NCBI GenBank assembly: GCA_035653295.1
Contig: DASRCB010000226.1
Span: forward strand, 1 to 35,809
From: DASRCB01 sp035653295
GTDB taxonomy: Bacteria > Acidobacteriota > Terriglobia > Bryobacterales > Bryobacteraceae
Length of the DNA stretch: 35,809 bases
Direction: 5' to 3'
The translations under genes were made by a program, and so were the position numbers. How positions within the stretch are numbered: position 1 is the first letter of the stretch; each line of letters starts with the position of its first letter. The notes beneath the pieces were generated by a model, which saw only the letters and a list, made by a program, of their open reading frames with translations, was not told the DNA's origin and did no database searches. Shown here piece by piece: positions 7,184 through 15,153 of the stretch.

Positions 7184-8461
7184 TCAGCGACCGGCGGAAG
7201 CCTTGATCACCGCCACTTCGCGGTCCTGTCCTACGGTGGTGTTATTCCTGGCCTCGATGCTGCCCGCGCCGGACGCGGCATAGATGCCGGTCTTTTGGGT
7301 AGCGCCGTTGGAACGCGTATCGCCGATCTGGTTGCCTTCAATCAGCAGATCGCCGGCGTGCGGCTCGACGTAGAACCCGTAACCCTGGCGTGCATTGCCA
7401 TTATCCAGCACCTTGTTCCCACGGAACACGTTGCGATGGCCGCTGTTGGCCTGGGTCTCCTCGCGAAAGTAAACGCCGGTAACACCGTTGCGGGCAATGG
7501 TGTTGTCGACAAACTCGTTGTCCGTGTCCTTGTGACCGATGGAGATGCCGTAATGGCCGTTGGACTCTATGACATTACCGGCAAAGCGCGAGTGCCTCAC
7601 GCGCCAGCACAGGAACAGGCCGATGTCGCCATTATCGTGAAGGCGGCAGGCCTGCACCACAGCGTTGGCGCTTCCGGTTCCAGGGTGCACGCCGTAACCC
7701 GCATGGCCGTAAGACTCGCAGTTTTCGACACGCACGCCATCGCTGATCTGGAAAGAGATGCCGTCGCCGTTGTAGTTCCGCGCGACACAGTTGCGCACGG
7801 TCACGTTACGCACGCGGTACATGTAAATGGCGCCGCCGCGGCAGCCGTCGATATACGCATTCTCGGCGCGATTGCCGTCGACGGTGAGGCCCTCGAAAGT
7901 AACGTTGGCGGCATCCTCGGCGACGAGAATGGGGAAGGTGTTGCGCAGCCGCGCGTGAGCCTGCTCGGCGTTGTAGTCGCGCAGGGTCATGGGGTCGAGG
8001 ATGACATACGGCAGCTTCACCGCGGCGACGCTGGAGATGCTGATATCCCAGCCGCTGTTCAGCTTGTCGTCGGAAACCGAGACGCCCATGCCGGGACGGA
8101 ACTGCGAGGGGTCGGCGACGCGCAGGAATGTGTCGCCGTAATCGGCGTCCTCCACCAGCGCGCTCTCGACGCCTCGGCTCTTGCGAAGGATAGTCTGACC
8201 GGCGACGCCACGGACGGTCACACTGGAGGGCACGAAGAGGCTGTTGTCCATGGCCCAGGTCCCTGGGCCGATGGACAGGGTATCGCCGGGCCGAAGCATT
8301 CGAGCGGCCTTCTGAAGGGCGGCGCTGTCGGCCCCGATCACGTCCGCCGAGCCGGACTGGGCCACGGTGACGGTTCGCGGACCTGACGCCGCTCCGGCGC
8401 GGAAAGCACACCCGGCACAGCAGGCGCCCAGGACCAAAACGATCGCAGCGGTATATCGCAT
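7184..8461 (-). CDS. Exported right-handed parallel beta-helix protein (second)
   Basis: This is a 425-residue protein from the ATG at 8461, chosen over an ATG 33 nt upstream because GGAGA stands 6 nt before it and the result is a clean signal peptide (MRYTAAIVLVLGACCAGCAF). The sequence offers lipobox-like cysteines (VLGAC, CAGC). It continues with 'KAARMLRPGDTLSIGPGTW', then helix coils with Asn ladders: 'VRNCVARNYNGDGISFQ', 'VENCESYGHAGYGVHPG', 'QACRLHDNGDIGLFL', 'AGNVIESNGHYGISIGH' and 'VDNTIARNGVTGVYF'. It is a pectate-lyase-like fold without an identifiable active site; carbohydrate binding or cleavage is inferred from the fold. It shares a transcript with the neighbouring beta-helix gene but has little residue identity with it beyond the repeat pattern. 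Confidence 0.83.
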   Translation of the reverse strand: MRYTAAIVLVLGACCAGCAFRAGAASGPRTVTVAQSGSADVIGADSAALQKAARMLRPGDTLSIGPGTWAMDNSLFVPSSVTVRGVAGQTILRKSRGVESALVEDADYGDTFLRVADPSQFRPGMGVSVSDDKLNSGWDISISSVAAVKLPYVILDPMTLRDYNAEQAHARLRNTFPILVAEDAANVTFEGLTVDGNRAENAYIDGCRGGAIYMYRVRNVTVRNCVARNYNGDGISFQISDGVRVENCESYGHAGYGVHPGTGSANAVVQACRLHDNGDIGLFLCWRVRHSRFAGNVIESNGHYGISIGHKDTDNEFVDNTIARNGVTGVYFREETQANSGHRNVFRGNKVLDNGNARQGYGFYVEPHAGDLLIEGNQIGDTRSNGATQKTGIYAASGAGSIEARNNTTVGQDREVAVIKASAGR

Positions 8462-8544
8462 GGACTTCTCCGTTCGCCCGAAATCATATCGCACGCGCCG
8501 CAGAAAGCGTAGAAAATCGTTTCAACGGGTCCGATAAGAGACTC

Positions 8545-9393
8545 ATGGGACTTCACTCCCAGGTGCGTCCAACCCGGGTCCCGGAAGCGGTTGTCGGCCT
8601 GGCCAGATCCCAGCCCTTCTCGCCGGTCGCGCTGCGTCTGTTGCAGCTGGTGAAGGACGAGGACGTTTCCTTTCGTGAAGTCGCGGTGCTGATGAGCCGG
8701 GATGCGGCGCTCTCGGCGGAGGTTCTGAGGCTGGCAAACTCCCCCGTTCTGGGCATCCGCTGTGAGGTGCGCAGCGTTCTGCAGGCCATCTCCCTGCTGG
8801 GGCTGAAGCGCGTGGTGCCGCTGTTCATGACCAGCGCCGTGGGCCGCTTTTGCTGGCCTCGCACGAAGTCGCCGCTGGTGCGGCACATCTGGCGGCACGG
8901 CCTTGCCACCGCCTTCATCTGTGAGAACCTCGGGCCGCAGCTGCAGCCCATGGACCACGCCTACACCGCCGGGCTGCTGCACGGGCTGGGACAGACGGCC
9001 CTGCTGGCGCTGGATGCGGGGCGCTACGAAGAGCTGGCGGAAATCTCGAAAAACGAGGGCCTGCGGACCAGCGACGTGGAAGCCGGAACCCTGGGAATGA
9101 CTCACGCCGAAGCGTCCGGACTGTTACTGGAGCGATGGAGCCTACCCGCGGCCCTGGTGGGAAGCGCTCGCGAGCACGAGGCGCCGTGCGAGCAGGCGAA
9201 CACGCTGAACGGTATCGTGCAGGCGGGGTGCCGGGTGGCCGAATGGCTGGGGTTCGGAGGGTGCGAGTCGTTTGCCCCGCCGGTGGAACGTCCGGAGCTG
9301 CCGGCCGGGGTCCGGCAGATTCTGGGGAACAAACAACTGCTGGACCATATTGCCGAGCAGATCAACGCGGTTGAGATTGCGCTTTGGGTGTAG
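8545..9393 (+). CDS. HDOD domain signalling protein
   Basis: This is a 282-residue cytosolic protein made almost entirely of an HDOD domain, a non-catalytic relative of HD phosphohydrolases found in bacterial signalling proteins. Typical parts are 'QPFSPVALRLLQLVKDEDVS' near residue 22, 'LMSRDAALSAEVLRLANSP' (the hallmark D..L...VLRLANS), 'VLQAISLLGLKRV', 'HIWRHGLATA' and 'AYTAGLLHGLGQTALLAL'. In the last, the HD-type metal motif HDIG is HGLG, so no phosphohydrolase activity is expected. No receiver, EAL or GGDEF domain is attached. It is transcribed alone and divergent from the beta-helix genes. GATAAG lies just before the ATG and no strong ribosome site is present. Confidence 0.88.
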   Translation: MGLHSQVRPTRVPEAVVGLARSQPFSPVALRLLQLVKDEDVSFREVAVLMSRDAALSAEVLRLANSPVLGIRCEVRSVLQAISLLGLKRVVPLFMTSAVGRFCWPRTKSPLVRHIWRHGLATAFICENLGPQLQPMDHAYTAGLLHGLGQTALLALDAGRYEELAEISKNEGLRTSDVEAGTLGMTHAEASGLLLERWSLPAALVGSAREHEAPCEQANTLNGIVQAGCRVAEWLGFGGCESFAPPVERPELPAGVRQILGNKQLLDHIAEQINAVEIALWV

Positions 9394-9415
9394 GCAGTGG
9401 GAGAACTGCGGAGTC

Positions 9416-9446
9416 GTGCAAGCCAAAGGCTCGCACTACAAGGTAG
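9416..9446. repeat. Partial REP-like unit
   Basis: GTGCAAGCCAAAGGCTCGCA (9416-9435) followed by CTACAAGGTAG repeats the third hairpin module (AGCC-AAA-GGCT plus CACYACAA) of the element at 5101-5170, without the GCGGGCTGAGAGCCCGC hairpin. It lies directly behind the HDOD gene in a convergent gap. Confidence 0.65.
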
Positions 9447-9458
9447 GGCGATCGAGAG

Positions 9459-9505
9459 GGCGGGCTGAGAGCCCGTGCAAGCCAAAGGCTCGCACCACAA
9501 GGTAG
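9459..9505. repeat. REP-like unit, second copy in this gap
   Basis: This copy contains the module CGGGCT-GAG-AGCCCG (9461-9475), then GTGCAAGCCAAAGGCTCGCA and CCACAAGGTAG. The last 31 bases match 9416-9446 with one mismatch, and the whole unit matches 5125-5170 closely. It ends 9 nt before the stop of the M13 peptidase gene. The 9394-9514 gap contains only these repeats. Confidence 0.7.
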
Positions 9506-9514
9506 CGCGACACA

Positions 9515-11551
9515 TCACCAGACGCGGCAGGGCTGGGCGGCGACCATGGGGTCGCCGGCTTTGCATGAGAATGCGTCGCGGAACTCCGGCATGTTCTGGA
9601 CCGTTCCGTTGACGCGGAACTCGCCGGGCGAATGCGGATCGGTGACGGCCCTGGCGCGCGCCGATTCCGGAGTTGCGTTCTCGCACCACACCTGCGCGAA
9701 TCCGAGGAAGAACTGCTGCTGTGGAGTCAGGCCGTCCTTCTTCTCCAGAACGTGTCCGGCGAGGCGGTCCATGAGGGCCATGTATGCCAGATGGATGCCC
9801 CCGTTATCGGCGGCATTCTCGCCCAGGGTTAGTTTGCCGTTCAGCTTTACACCCTCCACGGGACTGAAGTTACCGTACTCGCTGGAAATGCAATCGGCGC
9901 GGGTCTTGAAGGCTCCCGCGTCCTCGGCGGTCCACCAGTCGCGCAGATTGCCTTCGCCGTCATAGCGCCGGCCCTGATCGTCGAAGCCGTGCGTCAACTC
10001 GTGGCCGATTACGACGCCGATGGCGCCGTAGTTCACCGCGTCGTCGGCCTTCGGATTATAGAAGGGCGGCTGGAGGATGCCGGCCGGGAAGTTGATGTTG
10101 TTCATCGGCGGCGAGTAGTAGGCGTTCACGGTGGGAGGGGTCATGATCCACTCCGCCTTGTCCACCGGTTTGCCGATCTTATTGAAGTTGCGGCGCACCT
10201 CGAACTCGCGGGCGCGCAGCGCATCGCCGAAGTAGTCGTCGCGCACGATATTCACGCTGCTGTAGTCGCGCCATTTCTCTGGATAGCCGATTTTGTTCGC
10301 GACCAGGCGCAGCTTCTCGAAGGCCTGCTTCTTCGTTGCCGGGGTCATCCAGGTGGCGGTCTCGATATCCCGGTGCATCTCAATCTCGATCTCGCCTACC
10401 AGTTGCAGGGCTTTCTCCTTGCTGGGCCCGCTGAACGCCACACGGACGAACTCCTGCCCCAGCGCCTCGCCCAGGGCGTGATCGGTGGAGCGCACACAGC
10501 GCTTCCAGCGGGGCGGCATTTCCTTGGTGCCGTTCAGAATGCGGCCTTCAAAATTGAACTCCTCGTCCTCGAATGCTTCGGGCAGGAACCCGGCGTCGCT
10601 GCTCAGGACGTGCCATTCCAGATACGTCTTCAGGTCCGCGAGACTGGTATCGGCGATAGCGCTGTTCAGGGCGCGGATGAAATCCGGCGCGGCCACGTTG
10701 AGGGAATCGACGTGGGGGATGCCGACGGTGGAGATGAAATCGTTCCAGTCGAAGTCGGGCGTCAGCAGCGCCAGCTGTTGCACGGTCATTTTGTGATAGG
10801 TGTTGTCGGGGTTGCGGCGGGAGACGCGGTCCATGGACGCTTTGGCCAGCTCGGTTTCGATGGTCATGACCACGTGCGCCTTCGCCTTCGGGTCATCGCC
10901 GCTTTGGCCCTGCGCCTTCGCCAGCAGCTGGAACATCTTTGCGACGTGGTCCTCATACTGCTCGCGGAGCTTCACTGAGCGCGGGTCGGACTTCAGGTAG
11001 TAATCGCGATCGGGCATGCCCAGCCCGCCCTGATCGACGTTGGCGATCTCCTGGGTGGCGTTCTTTTCGTCCGGCCGGACGTAAAAGTTGAACAGGGCGC
11101 GAACGCCGGCGTCGTGGAGGCGGACCATCTCATTGGCCAGCTGTTGTTTGGTGGTCAGCGCCTCGATGCTCTTCAGCTGGGGGGCGATTGGCTCGACGCC
11201 TTTGGCTTCGATGGCCGGCTCGTTCATGCACGCGGCGTAATAGTCGCCGATTTTCTGCTCCACGGCGGTGCGATTGGGCGACGGATGCTCCAGCTTTTCG
11301 AGGATGTTCTGCTCGATTACCAGGTTCTTTTCAGCAAGCTCGTTGAAACGCCCCCAGCGCGACTGGTCCGGCGGGATGGGATTGTTCCGGCGCCATGTGC
11401 CGCAGGCGTATTGGTAGAAGTTCTGACACGGCGAGATCTTCGTGTCCATGGCGCCGAGGTCCACGCCCGAGGCGGAGGAATCGGCCGCTCGAGCCATGGG
11501 CAATAAAGCCGCCGCAGCCACGGTAATGGCGAATAGACGGAGGGAGTACAT
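9515..11551 (-). CDS. Exported M13-family zinc metallopeptidase (neprilysin/PepO type)
   Basis: This 678-residue oligopeptidase is exported by a signal peptide (MYSLRLFAITVAAAALLPMA, cleaved after ARA). The mature start 'MDTKISPCQNFYQYACGTW' is the M13 N-terminal signature. The catalytic motif is 'VIGHELTHGFDDQGRRYDG' (HExxH near residue 517). The third zinc ligand is in 'GENAADNGGI' near 578. 'MNNINFPAGILQPPFYN' and the terminal CRVW are also conserved, so the enzyme looks complete. M13 enzymes cut peptides N-terminal to hydrophobic residues, probably in the periplasm here. The ATG at 11551 is preferred to a TTG two codons upstream. TACAAT lies 7 nt before the ATG with no Shine-Dalgarno sequence. 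It sits 17 nt behind hpnI on the same strand. Confidence 0.96.
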   Translation of the reverse strand: MYSLRLFAITVAAAALLPMARAADSSASGVDLGAMDTKISPCQNFYQYACGTWRRNNPIPPDQSRWGRFNELAEKNLVIEQNILEKLEHPSPNRTAVEQKIGDYYAACMNEPAIEAKGVEPIAPQLKSIEALTTKQQLANEMVRLHDAGVRALFNFYVRPDEKNATQEIANVDQGGLGMPDRDYYLKSDPRSVKLREQYEDHVAKMFQLLAKAQGQSGDDPKAKAHVVMTIETELAKASMDRVSRRNPDNTYHKMTVQQLALLTPDFDWNDFISTVGIPHVDSLNVAAPDFIRALNSAIADTSLADLKTYLEWHVLSSDAGFLPEAFEDEEFNFEGRILNGTKEMPPRWKRCVRSTDHALGEALGQEFVRVAFSGPSKEKALQLVGEIEIEMHRDIETATWMTPATKKQAFEKLRLVANKIGYPEKWRDYSSVNIVRDDYFGDALRAREFEVRRNFNKIGKPVDKAEWIMTPPTVNAYYSPPMNNINFPAGILQPPFYNPKADDAVNYGAIGVVIGHELTHGFDDQGRRYDGEGNLRDWWTAEDAGAFKTRADCISSEYGNFSPVEGVKLNGKLTLGENAADNGGIHLAYMALMDRLAGHVLEKKDGLTPQQQFFLGFAQVWCENATPESARARAVTDPHSPGEFRVNGTVQNMPEFRDAFSCKAGDPMVAAQPCRVW

Positions 11552-11568
11552 AAACAAAATTGTAAGGC

Positions 11569-12675
11569 TCAGTGGGAAACGATCCGACCGTGTTCATCCA
11601 GCTTCAGGACGCGGTCGCGCCAGCGAACCTCGCGGCCGAACAGGCCCGCCGCCCAGACCGCGCTTGCCCAAAGATCGCGCAGCGGGATCAGCCAGCAGAG
11701 GCGCAGGACATCCGTGCTGCGAAGCGCGAACCAGCCCGCGGTGATGGCCGTTGTGAGGCGGATCGCGAGCAGCGGAATTGCGAACTGCCAGGCTCCGCAG
11801 ACGGCCGCCAGCAGAGCCCACAAAGTCGCGTGCGTCACAGGCAGGCCTGCGTAGGCCCCGCGCGACAGCCGAATGGTGCGGGCCCAGCGCACCTGATGCC
11901 GCCAGGCCTCGGTCCACGTCTCGGCGCCGAGGTGGGTCTCGACCACCGGCGGGGCGATGATATTGCGGCGGCCGAGGCGGTGAATTTTCGCGCCCAGCTG
12001 GTAGTCGTCGGCCAGATATGGCGCGATCGCTTCGAAGCCGCCGACGGCGTCCAGATCGGCGCGCCGGAACGCGAGCGTCGAGCCGAGGCCGAATTCCGAA
12101 ATCCCGACGAATGGAGCGACCAAAGCACTCGGAGCGAAGTCCGTCGCTACTCCCAGCGCTTCGAAGCGCGCCGGCAAGCCGGTCCCGAATGCGCGATAAA
12201 CGCAGGTGACCAGACCGATATGCGGATCGCCGAGCGGGGCGACGATCTCCCGCAGCCAGCCCGGCGGAACGACGATGTCGCTGTCGTTGGCTTCCAGTAT
12301 CGGGTAACGCGCCTCACGCGCGAGATCGATCAGCGTACCGACTTTGTTATTGGGGGCTGTTGTGGTTGCCAGCACCAGCCGCATGTCGAGGGCGGGGAAG
12401 TCGCGAATGAGTTTCTCGACGATCGCGACGGCGGGATCGTCCATGGATCGCACGCCGAACAGAATCTCGAACCGTGGATAGTCCTGGATGGCGTGCGAAC
12501 GAAGCGCTTCATAAAGACGCGCGCCGGGGCCGTACATCGGTTTGAGAATGGAGATGCCGGGCAGAGTTCCGGGGGTGACGGTTCGGCGGGAAAAGAAATG
12601 CCGCAGCACCGCGGCGAGCGCGACCAGCTGATAGGCCGCGGCGACGGCGCAGAGGGCGCCCAGGAGCCAGATCAC
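11569..12675 (-). CDS. hpnI: Hopanoid glycosyltransferase HpnI (GT21, ceramide glucosyltransferase-like)
   Basis: This 368-residue inner-membrane enzyme has an N-terminal membrane helix (MIWLLGALCAVAAAYQLVAL), a GT-A catalytic domain and hydrophobic helices at the end. The GT21 residues are visible: 'GISILKPMYGPGARLYEALR', D1 region 'NNKVGTLIDL', DxD-like 'ILEANDSDIVVPPGW', D3 'YLADDYQLGAKI' and the QxxRW signature in 'RHQVRWARTIRLSRG'. HpnI adds N-acetylglucosamine to bacteriohopanetetrol, on the route to BHT glucosamine and BHT cyclitol ether. The pairing with hpnJ separates it from other ceramide glucosyltransferase-like proteins. The start is a GTG at 12675 that overlaps the TGA of the preceding transporter (GTGA). 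It is last in a four-gene coupled unit. The deacetylase HpnK is not in the window. Confidence 0.87.
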   Translation of the reverse strand: MIWLLGALCAVAAAYQLVALAAVLRHFFSRRTVTPGTLPGISILKPMYGPGARLYEALRSHAIQDYPRFEILFGVRSMDDPAVAIVEKLIRDFPALDMRLVLATTTAPNNKVGTLIDLAREARYPILEANDSDIVVPPGWLREIVAPLGDPHIGLVTCVYRAFGTGLPARFEALGVATDFAPSALVAPFVGISEFGLGSTLAFRRADLDAVGGFEAIAPYLADDYQLGAKIHRLGRRNIIAPPVVETHLGAETWTEAWRHQVRWARTIRLSRGAYAGLPVTHATLWALLAAVCGAWQFAIPLLAIRLTTAITAGWFALRSTDVLRLCWLIPLRDLWASAVWAAGLFGREVRWRDRVLKLDEHGRIVSH

Positions 12676-13037
12676 GCCGCCAGGAATGCGACGCCGACAG
12701 CGACCAGACCGGCGCCCAGCCAGCGGCGCATGTTCACGTCTTCGCCGAGCACGAGCCTGGCAAGAATGGTCTCCAGCACGAAGCTTCCGGCGGAGGCGGG
12801 AACGGCAAAGCTCAGATCGGCAAACGAGAGCAGCTTCAGAAATGCGAAGAAGGACACGGCCATGCAGAAGACGGCCAGGGCCAGGTAGCGGCGCCGAACG
12901 AGATAGGCCAGTGCGCGGCCCAGCCGGCCGCCGCTGAAGCGCACCTCGCCGTGGCGCTTCATCTCCAGCGATTGCAGAACGTCGCCGGCGACAGTGGCGC
13001 CGACTACCACCGCCACCAGCAGCCAGGCGCCGATCAT
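12672..13037 (-). CDS. Half-size DMT/EamA transporter subunit B (ArnF/ArnE-like)
   Basis: This is a 121-residue protein of four hydrophobic helices, the half-size form of the drug/metabolite transporter superfamily. 'LSFADLSFAVPASAGSFVLE' then 'LARLVLGEDVNMRRWLGAGL' corresponds point by point to the preceding gene product (LSWADLSYVLPVTS... and VFAEHITWQRWTGTFLIFGG). The two are therefore a paralogous pair, like ArnE/ArnF, which flip undecaprenyl-phosphate-aminoarabinose, or like paired SMR pumps. The start is fixed by an ATGA overlap at 13037-13034, and its stop overlaps the hpnI GTG. A location between hpnJ and hpnI suggests a substrate in hopanoid decoration. That is an inference: no transport substrate can be read from the sequence. 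Confidence 0.8.
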   Translation of the reverse strand: MIGAWLLVAVVVGATVAGDVLQSLEMKRHGEVRFSGGRLGRALAYLVRRRYLALAVFCMAVSFFAFLKLLSFADLSFAVPASAGSFVLETILARLVLGEDVNMRRWLGAGLVAVGVAFLAA

Positions 13038-13477
13038 ACGCTGCCTCCGACCACCACCGGTTCGGCGGCGTGAGCGCGGTCGATGGTGGTGTTCGGCCTG
13101 GTGCCGCCCACCAGAATCATGCCGCCGAAGATCAGGAAGGTGCCGGTCCAGCGCTGCCAGGTAATGTGCTCGGCGAAAACGAAGCGGCCGACGAAGGCCG
13201 ACAGCACGTAGCCGACGGAGGTAACGGGCAGGACGTAGCTGAGGTCGGCCCAGCTGAGCAGGGCCATTCGCAAAAGCAGCCACAGGATGAGCAGCACGAT
13301 GCCCAGACCCACCCACGGACTGAAGATCGTTTCCAGGACCGTAAGCGGGGCCAGCGTGAATCCGGGCCGCTGCTTCATGCCAAGGCTGAGCGCAGTATTA
13401 CCGAGCACGTTACTCAGGATGACGATAAGCGCCAGCAGGCGCGTCTTGACGGTAATCCGCTGTTCTTCGGCGCTCAA
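13034..13477 (-). CDS. Half-size DMT/EamA transporter subunit A (ArnE/ArnF-like)
   Basis: This 147-residue protein has four predicted membrane helices and a short polar C-terminal tail. After a 12-residue lead it reads 'LLALIVILSNVLGNTALSLG', then a long hydrophobic pair ('WVGLGIVLLILWLLLRMALL'), then the DMT core 'LSWADLSYVLPVTSVGYVL' and 'EHITWQRWTGTFLIFGGMIL'. The start is the TTG at 13477. It overlaps the TGA of hpnJ (TTGA), has AGGGA about 10 nt upstream, and is the only start codon in frame close to the conserved region. The same frame continues far upstream inside hpnJ, which is not protein-like. It is probably the heterodimer partner of the next gene. Confidence 0.8.
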   Translation of the reverse strand: MSAEEQRITVKTRLLALIVILSNVLGNTALSLGMKQRPGFTLAPLTVLETIFSPWVGLGIVLLILWLLLRMALLSWADLSYVLPVTSVGYVLSAFVGRFVFAEHITWQRWTGTFLIFGGMILVGGTRPNTTIDRAHAAEPVVVGGSV

Positions 13478-15045
13478 TCCGAACGGTCCCTTGCGCCCGT
13501 CAATACGGTCTCCGCCGGAGCGGAGTGGCCGTTGCCGTTTCCGTTGCCATTGACGGCCTTCGGCGCGGTGGTGGTCACAGCCGGAGCGGAGGGACGAGCG
13601 GGCGCCTCCGCGGGCCTGGAGCGGAAGTCGCGCACGTACTTCCGGCGCTTTGAGCGGAGGCTGAGATACTCCCGGGCCTCTTTGTACAGGCGCGGGAGGT
13701 CGTTGTTCTGGAATGCCTTCTTCACGACGCGCCAGGCGGCTTTCGGCCGGAAGTAATACTCGCCGTAAAAGCGCTCGACCCACTCCACCAGCTCGGCTTC
13801 ATCGAAGCCGGGGTAGATGATGTTTGGAAGCTGATGGCCGCCCTCGTCGGTCATGCCTTCGATACTGACGAGCCCGTTTTTCAGACCGTGGTCGTAGAGC
13901 TCGGTTCCGGGATAAGCGTGGGCCAGGGAGACCTGAATGGTTTCGACGTCGAGCTTCTTGGCGAAGTCGATGGATTTGCGCAGCGTCTCGCGGGTCTCGC
14001 CGGGCAGGCCCACGATGAAATCGCCGTGGATCACCAGCCCGAGCTTATGGGCGTTGTCGGTGAAGCGGCGGGCGATGTCGAGCGTGGCGCCTTTCTTGAT
14101 GTTGCGCAGGATCTGCTCGTCGCCGCTCTCGTAGCCGACGATCATCAGCCGGCAGCCCGCGTCCTTCATCGCCTTGAGCGTGTCGTAGTCGGTGGTGACG
14201 CGCGAGGTGCAACTCCAGGTGAAGTTCAGGGGCCCCAGCTTTTCGCAGAGCTCGATGGTGCGCTGCTTGCGGTAGTTGAAGGTGTCGTCGTCGAAGAAGA
14301 TTTCCTTCAGGCCGGGGAACGCGCCCAGAGCGAATTTCACTTCGCGGGCAACGTCGTCGGAGGAGCGCAGGCGCCAGCGATGGCCGGAATGCGTCTGCGG
14401 CCACAGGCAGAAGGTGCACATGGCCGGACAGCCGCGCGTCGTGTAGAAGGAGATGAACGGGTTCAGCAGGAACGGGACGTTGTAGCGGCGGAAATCGAGA
14501 TCGCGCTGGTAGACCTTGGTGACCCACGGCAGCTCGTCGAGATTCTCGATCGCGGGGCCTTCGGGGTTATGCACCAGACGCCCGTGCTGGTCGCGATAAC
14601 TGACGCCCGGCAGTTCCGATAGCGGTTGGCCTTTGGCGTAGCCGGCGATCTGATAATCGAACTCGCGCCGGACGATGAAATCCACGGCATTGGTTTCGCG
14701 GAACGCCTTTTCCGGCTCGATGGTGACCGGCGGCCCCACGAAGGCTACTTTGAGGCGGCTGTTGCGGTCTTTCATCATTTCCGCGATGCGCACATCGACG
14801 TGAAAGCCGGGCGACGATGTGTACAGGACGAGCAGTTCGAAATCGGGCGCCATGTCCACGCAGGCGTCGATGGAGATCTTGTGCGGTGGCGCGTCCACGA
14901 CTTTGCTGTCCGGGAGCATGCCGGCCGGATAGCAAAGCCACACCGGGTACCAATAGGATTCGATCTCGCGCGAAGCCGGCCAGCGCGACCCGGCGCCCCC
15001 GTCAAAGCCCTCGAACGATGGCGGATTCAGAAAGAGGGTTCTCAT
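13474..15045 (-). CDS. hpnJ: Hopanoid radical SAM enzyme HpnJ (cobalamin-type)
   Basis: This is a 523-residue cytosolic radical SAM enzyme. The N-terminal half resembles a B12-binding domain (MRTLFLNPPSFEGFDGGAGS at the start, 'LKVAFVGPPVTIEPE' near 98). The radical SAM core carries the 4Fe-4S motif CPAMCTFC (Cys 206, 210, 213) after 'NPFISFYTTRG', then 'EIFFDDDTFNYRKQRTIELC' and 'VIHGDFIVGLPGETRETLR'. HpnJ is required for the ring contraction of glucosamine-linked bacteriohopanetetrol to the cyclitol ether. About 50 residues at the C-terminus are low-complexity (Ala/Pro/Thr, then NGNGNGNG) and not part of the family core. It heads the four-gene unit, with a candidate promoter at 15072-15099. 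Confidence 0.9.
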   Translation of the reverse strand: MRTLFLNPPSFEGFDGGAGSRWPASREIESYWYPVWLCYPAGMLPDSKVVDAPPHKISIDACVDMAPDFELLVLYTSSPGFHVDVRIAEMMKDRNSRLKVAFVGPPVTIEPEKAFRETNAVDFIVRREFDYQIAGYAKGQPLSELPGVSYRDQHGRLVHNPEGPAIENLDELPWVTKVYQRDLDFRRYNVPFLLNPFISFYTTRGCPAMCTFCLWPQTHSGHRWRLRSSDDVAREVKFALGAFPGLKEIFFDDDTFNYRKQRTIELCEKLGPLNFTWSCTSRVTTDYDTLKAMKDAGCRLMIVGYESGDEQILRNIKKGATLDIARRFTDNAHKLGLVIHGDFIVGLPGETRETLRKSIDFAKKLDVETIQVSLAHAYPGTELYDHGLKNGLVSIEGMTDEGGHQLPNIIYPGFDEAELVEWVERFYGEYYFRPKAAWRVVKKAFQNNDLPRLYKEAREYLSLRSKRRKYVRDFRSRPAEAPARPSAPAVTTTAPKAVNGNGNGNGHSAPAETVLTGARDRSD

Positions 15046-15071
15046 TCGGTTACTCTTTTGAGCTTACGGTA

Positions 15072-15099
15072 CTCATATGCCTAAATTCAACAATCTCAA
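15072..15099 (-). promoter_or_regulatory. Candidate promoter of the hpnJ-hpnI unit
   Basis: Reading the minus strand, TTGAGA (15099-15094, 5 of 6 to TTGACA), 16 nt, then TATGAG (15077-15072, 4 of 6 to TATAAT). Transcription would start near 15065, about 20 nt before the hpnJ ATG, with AAGAG as a weak ribosome site. It lies in the 108-nt gap behind the LolA-like gene. The -10 match is only moderate. Confidence 0.4.
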
Positions 15100-15153
15100 C
15101 AGGAAACGGGCGATTCCGGCATTAAGCGGCATTAAGAAGGCGTGGGCTAACGG

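Noticed and set aside
9416..9505. Two direct repeats with a short spacer, CRISPR-like
   Set aside because: Only two copies, a 12-nt spacer, and the same sequence found elsewhere in the window; no cas genes.
13489..13539. NGNGNGNG-coding low-complexity tract near the hpnJ end as a phase-variable repeat
   Set aside because: The six-base units are few and imperfect and lie in a disordered tail, so slippage would do little.
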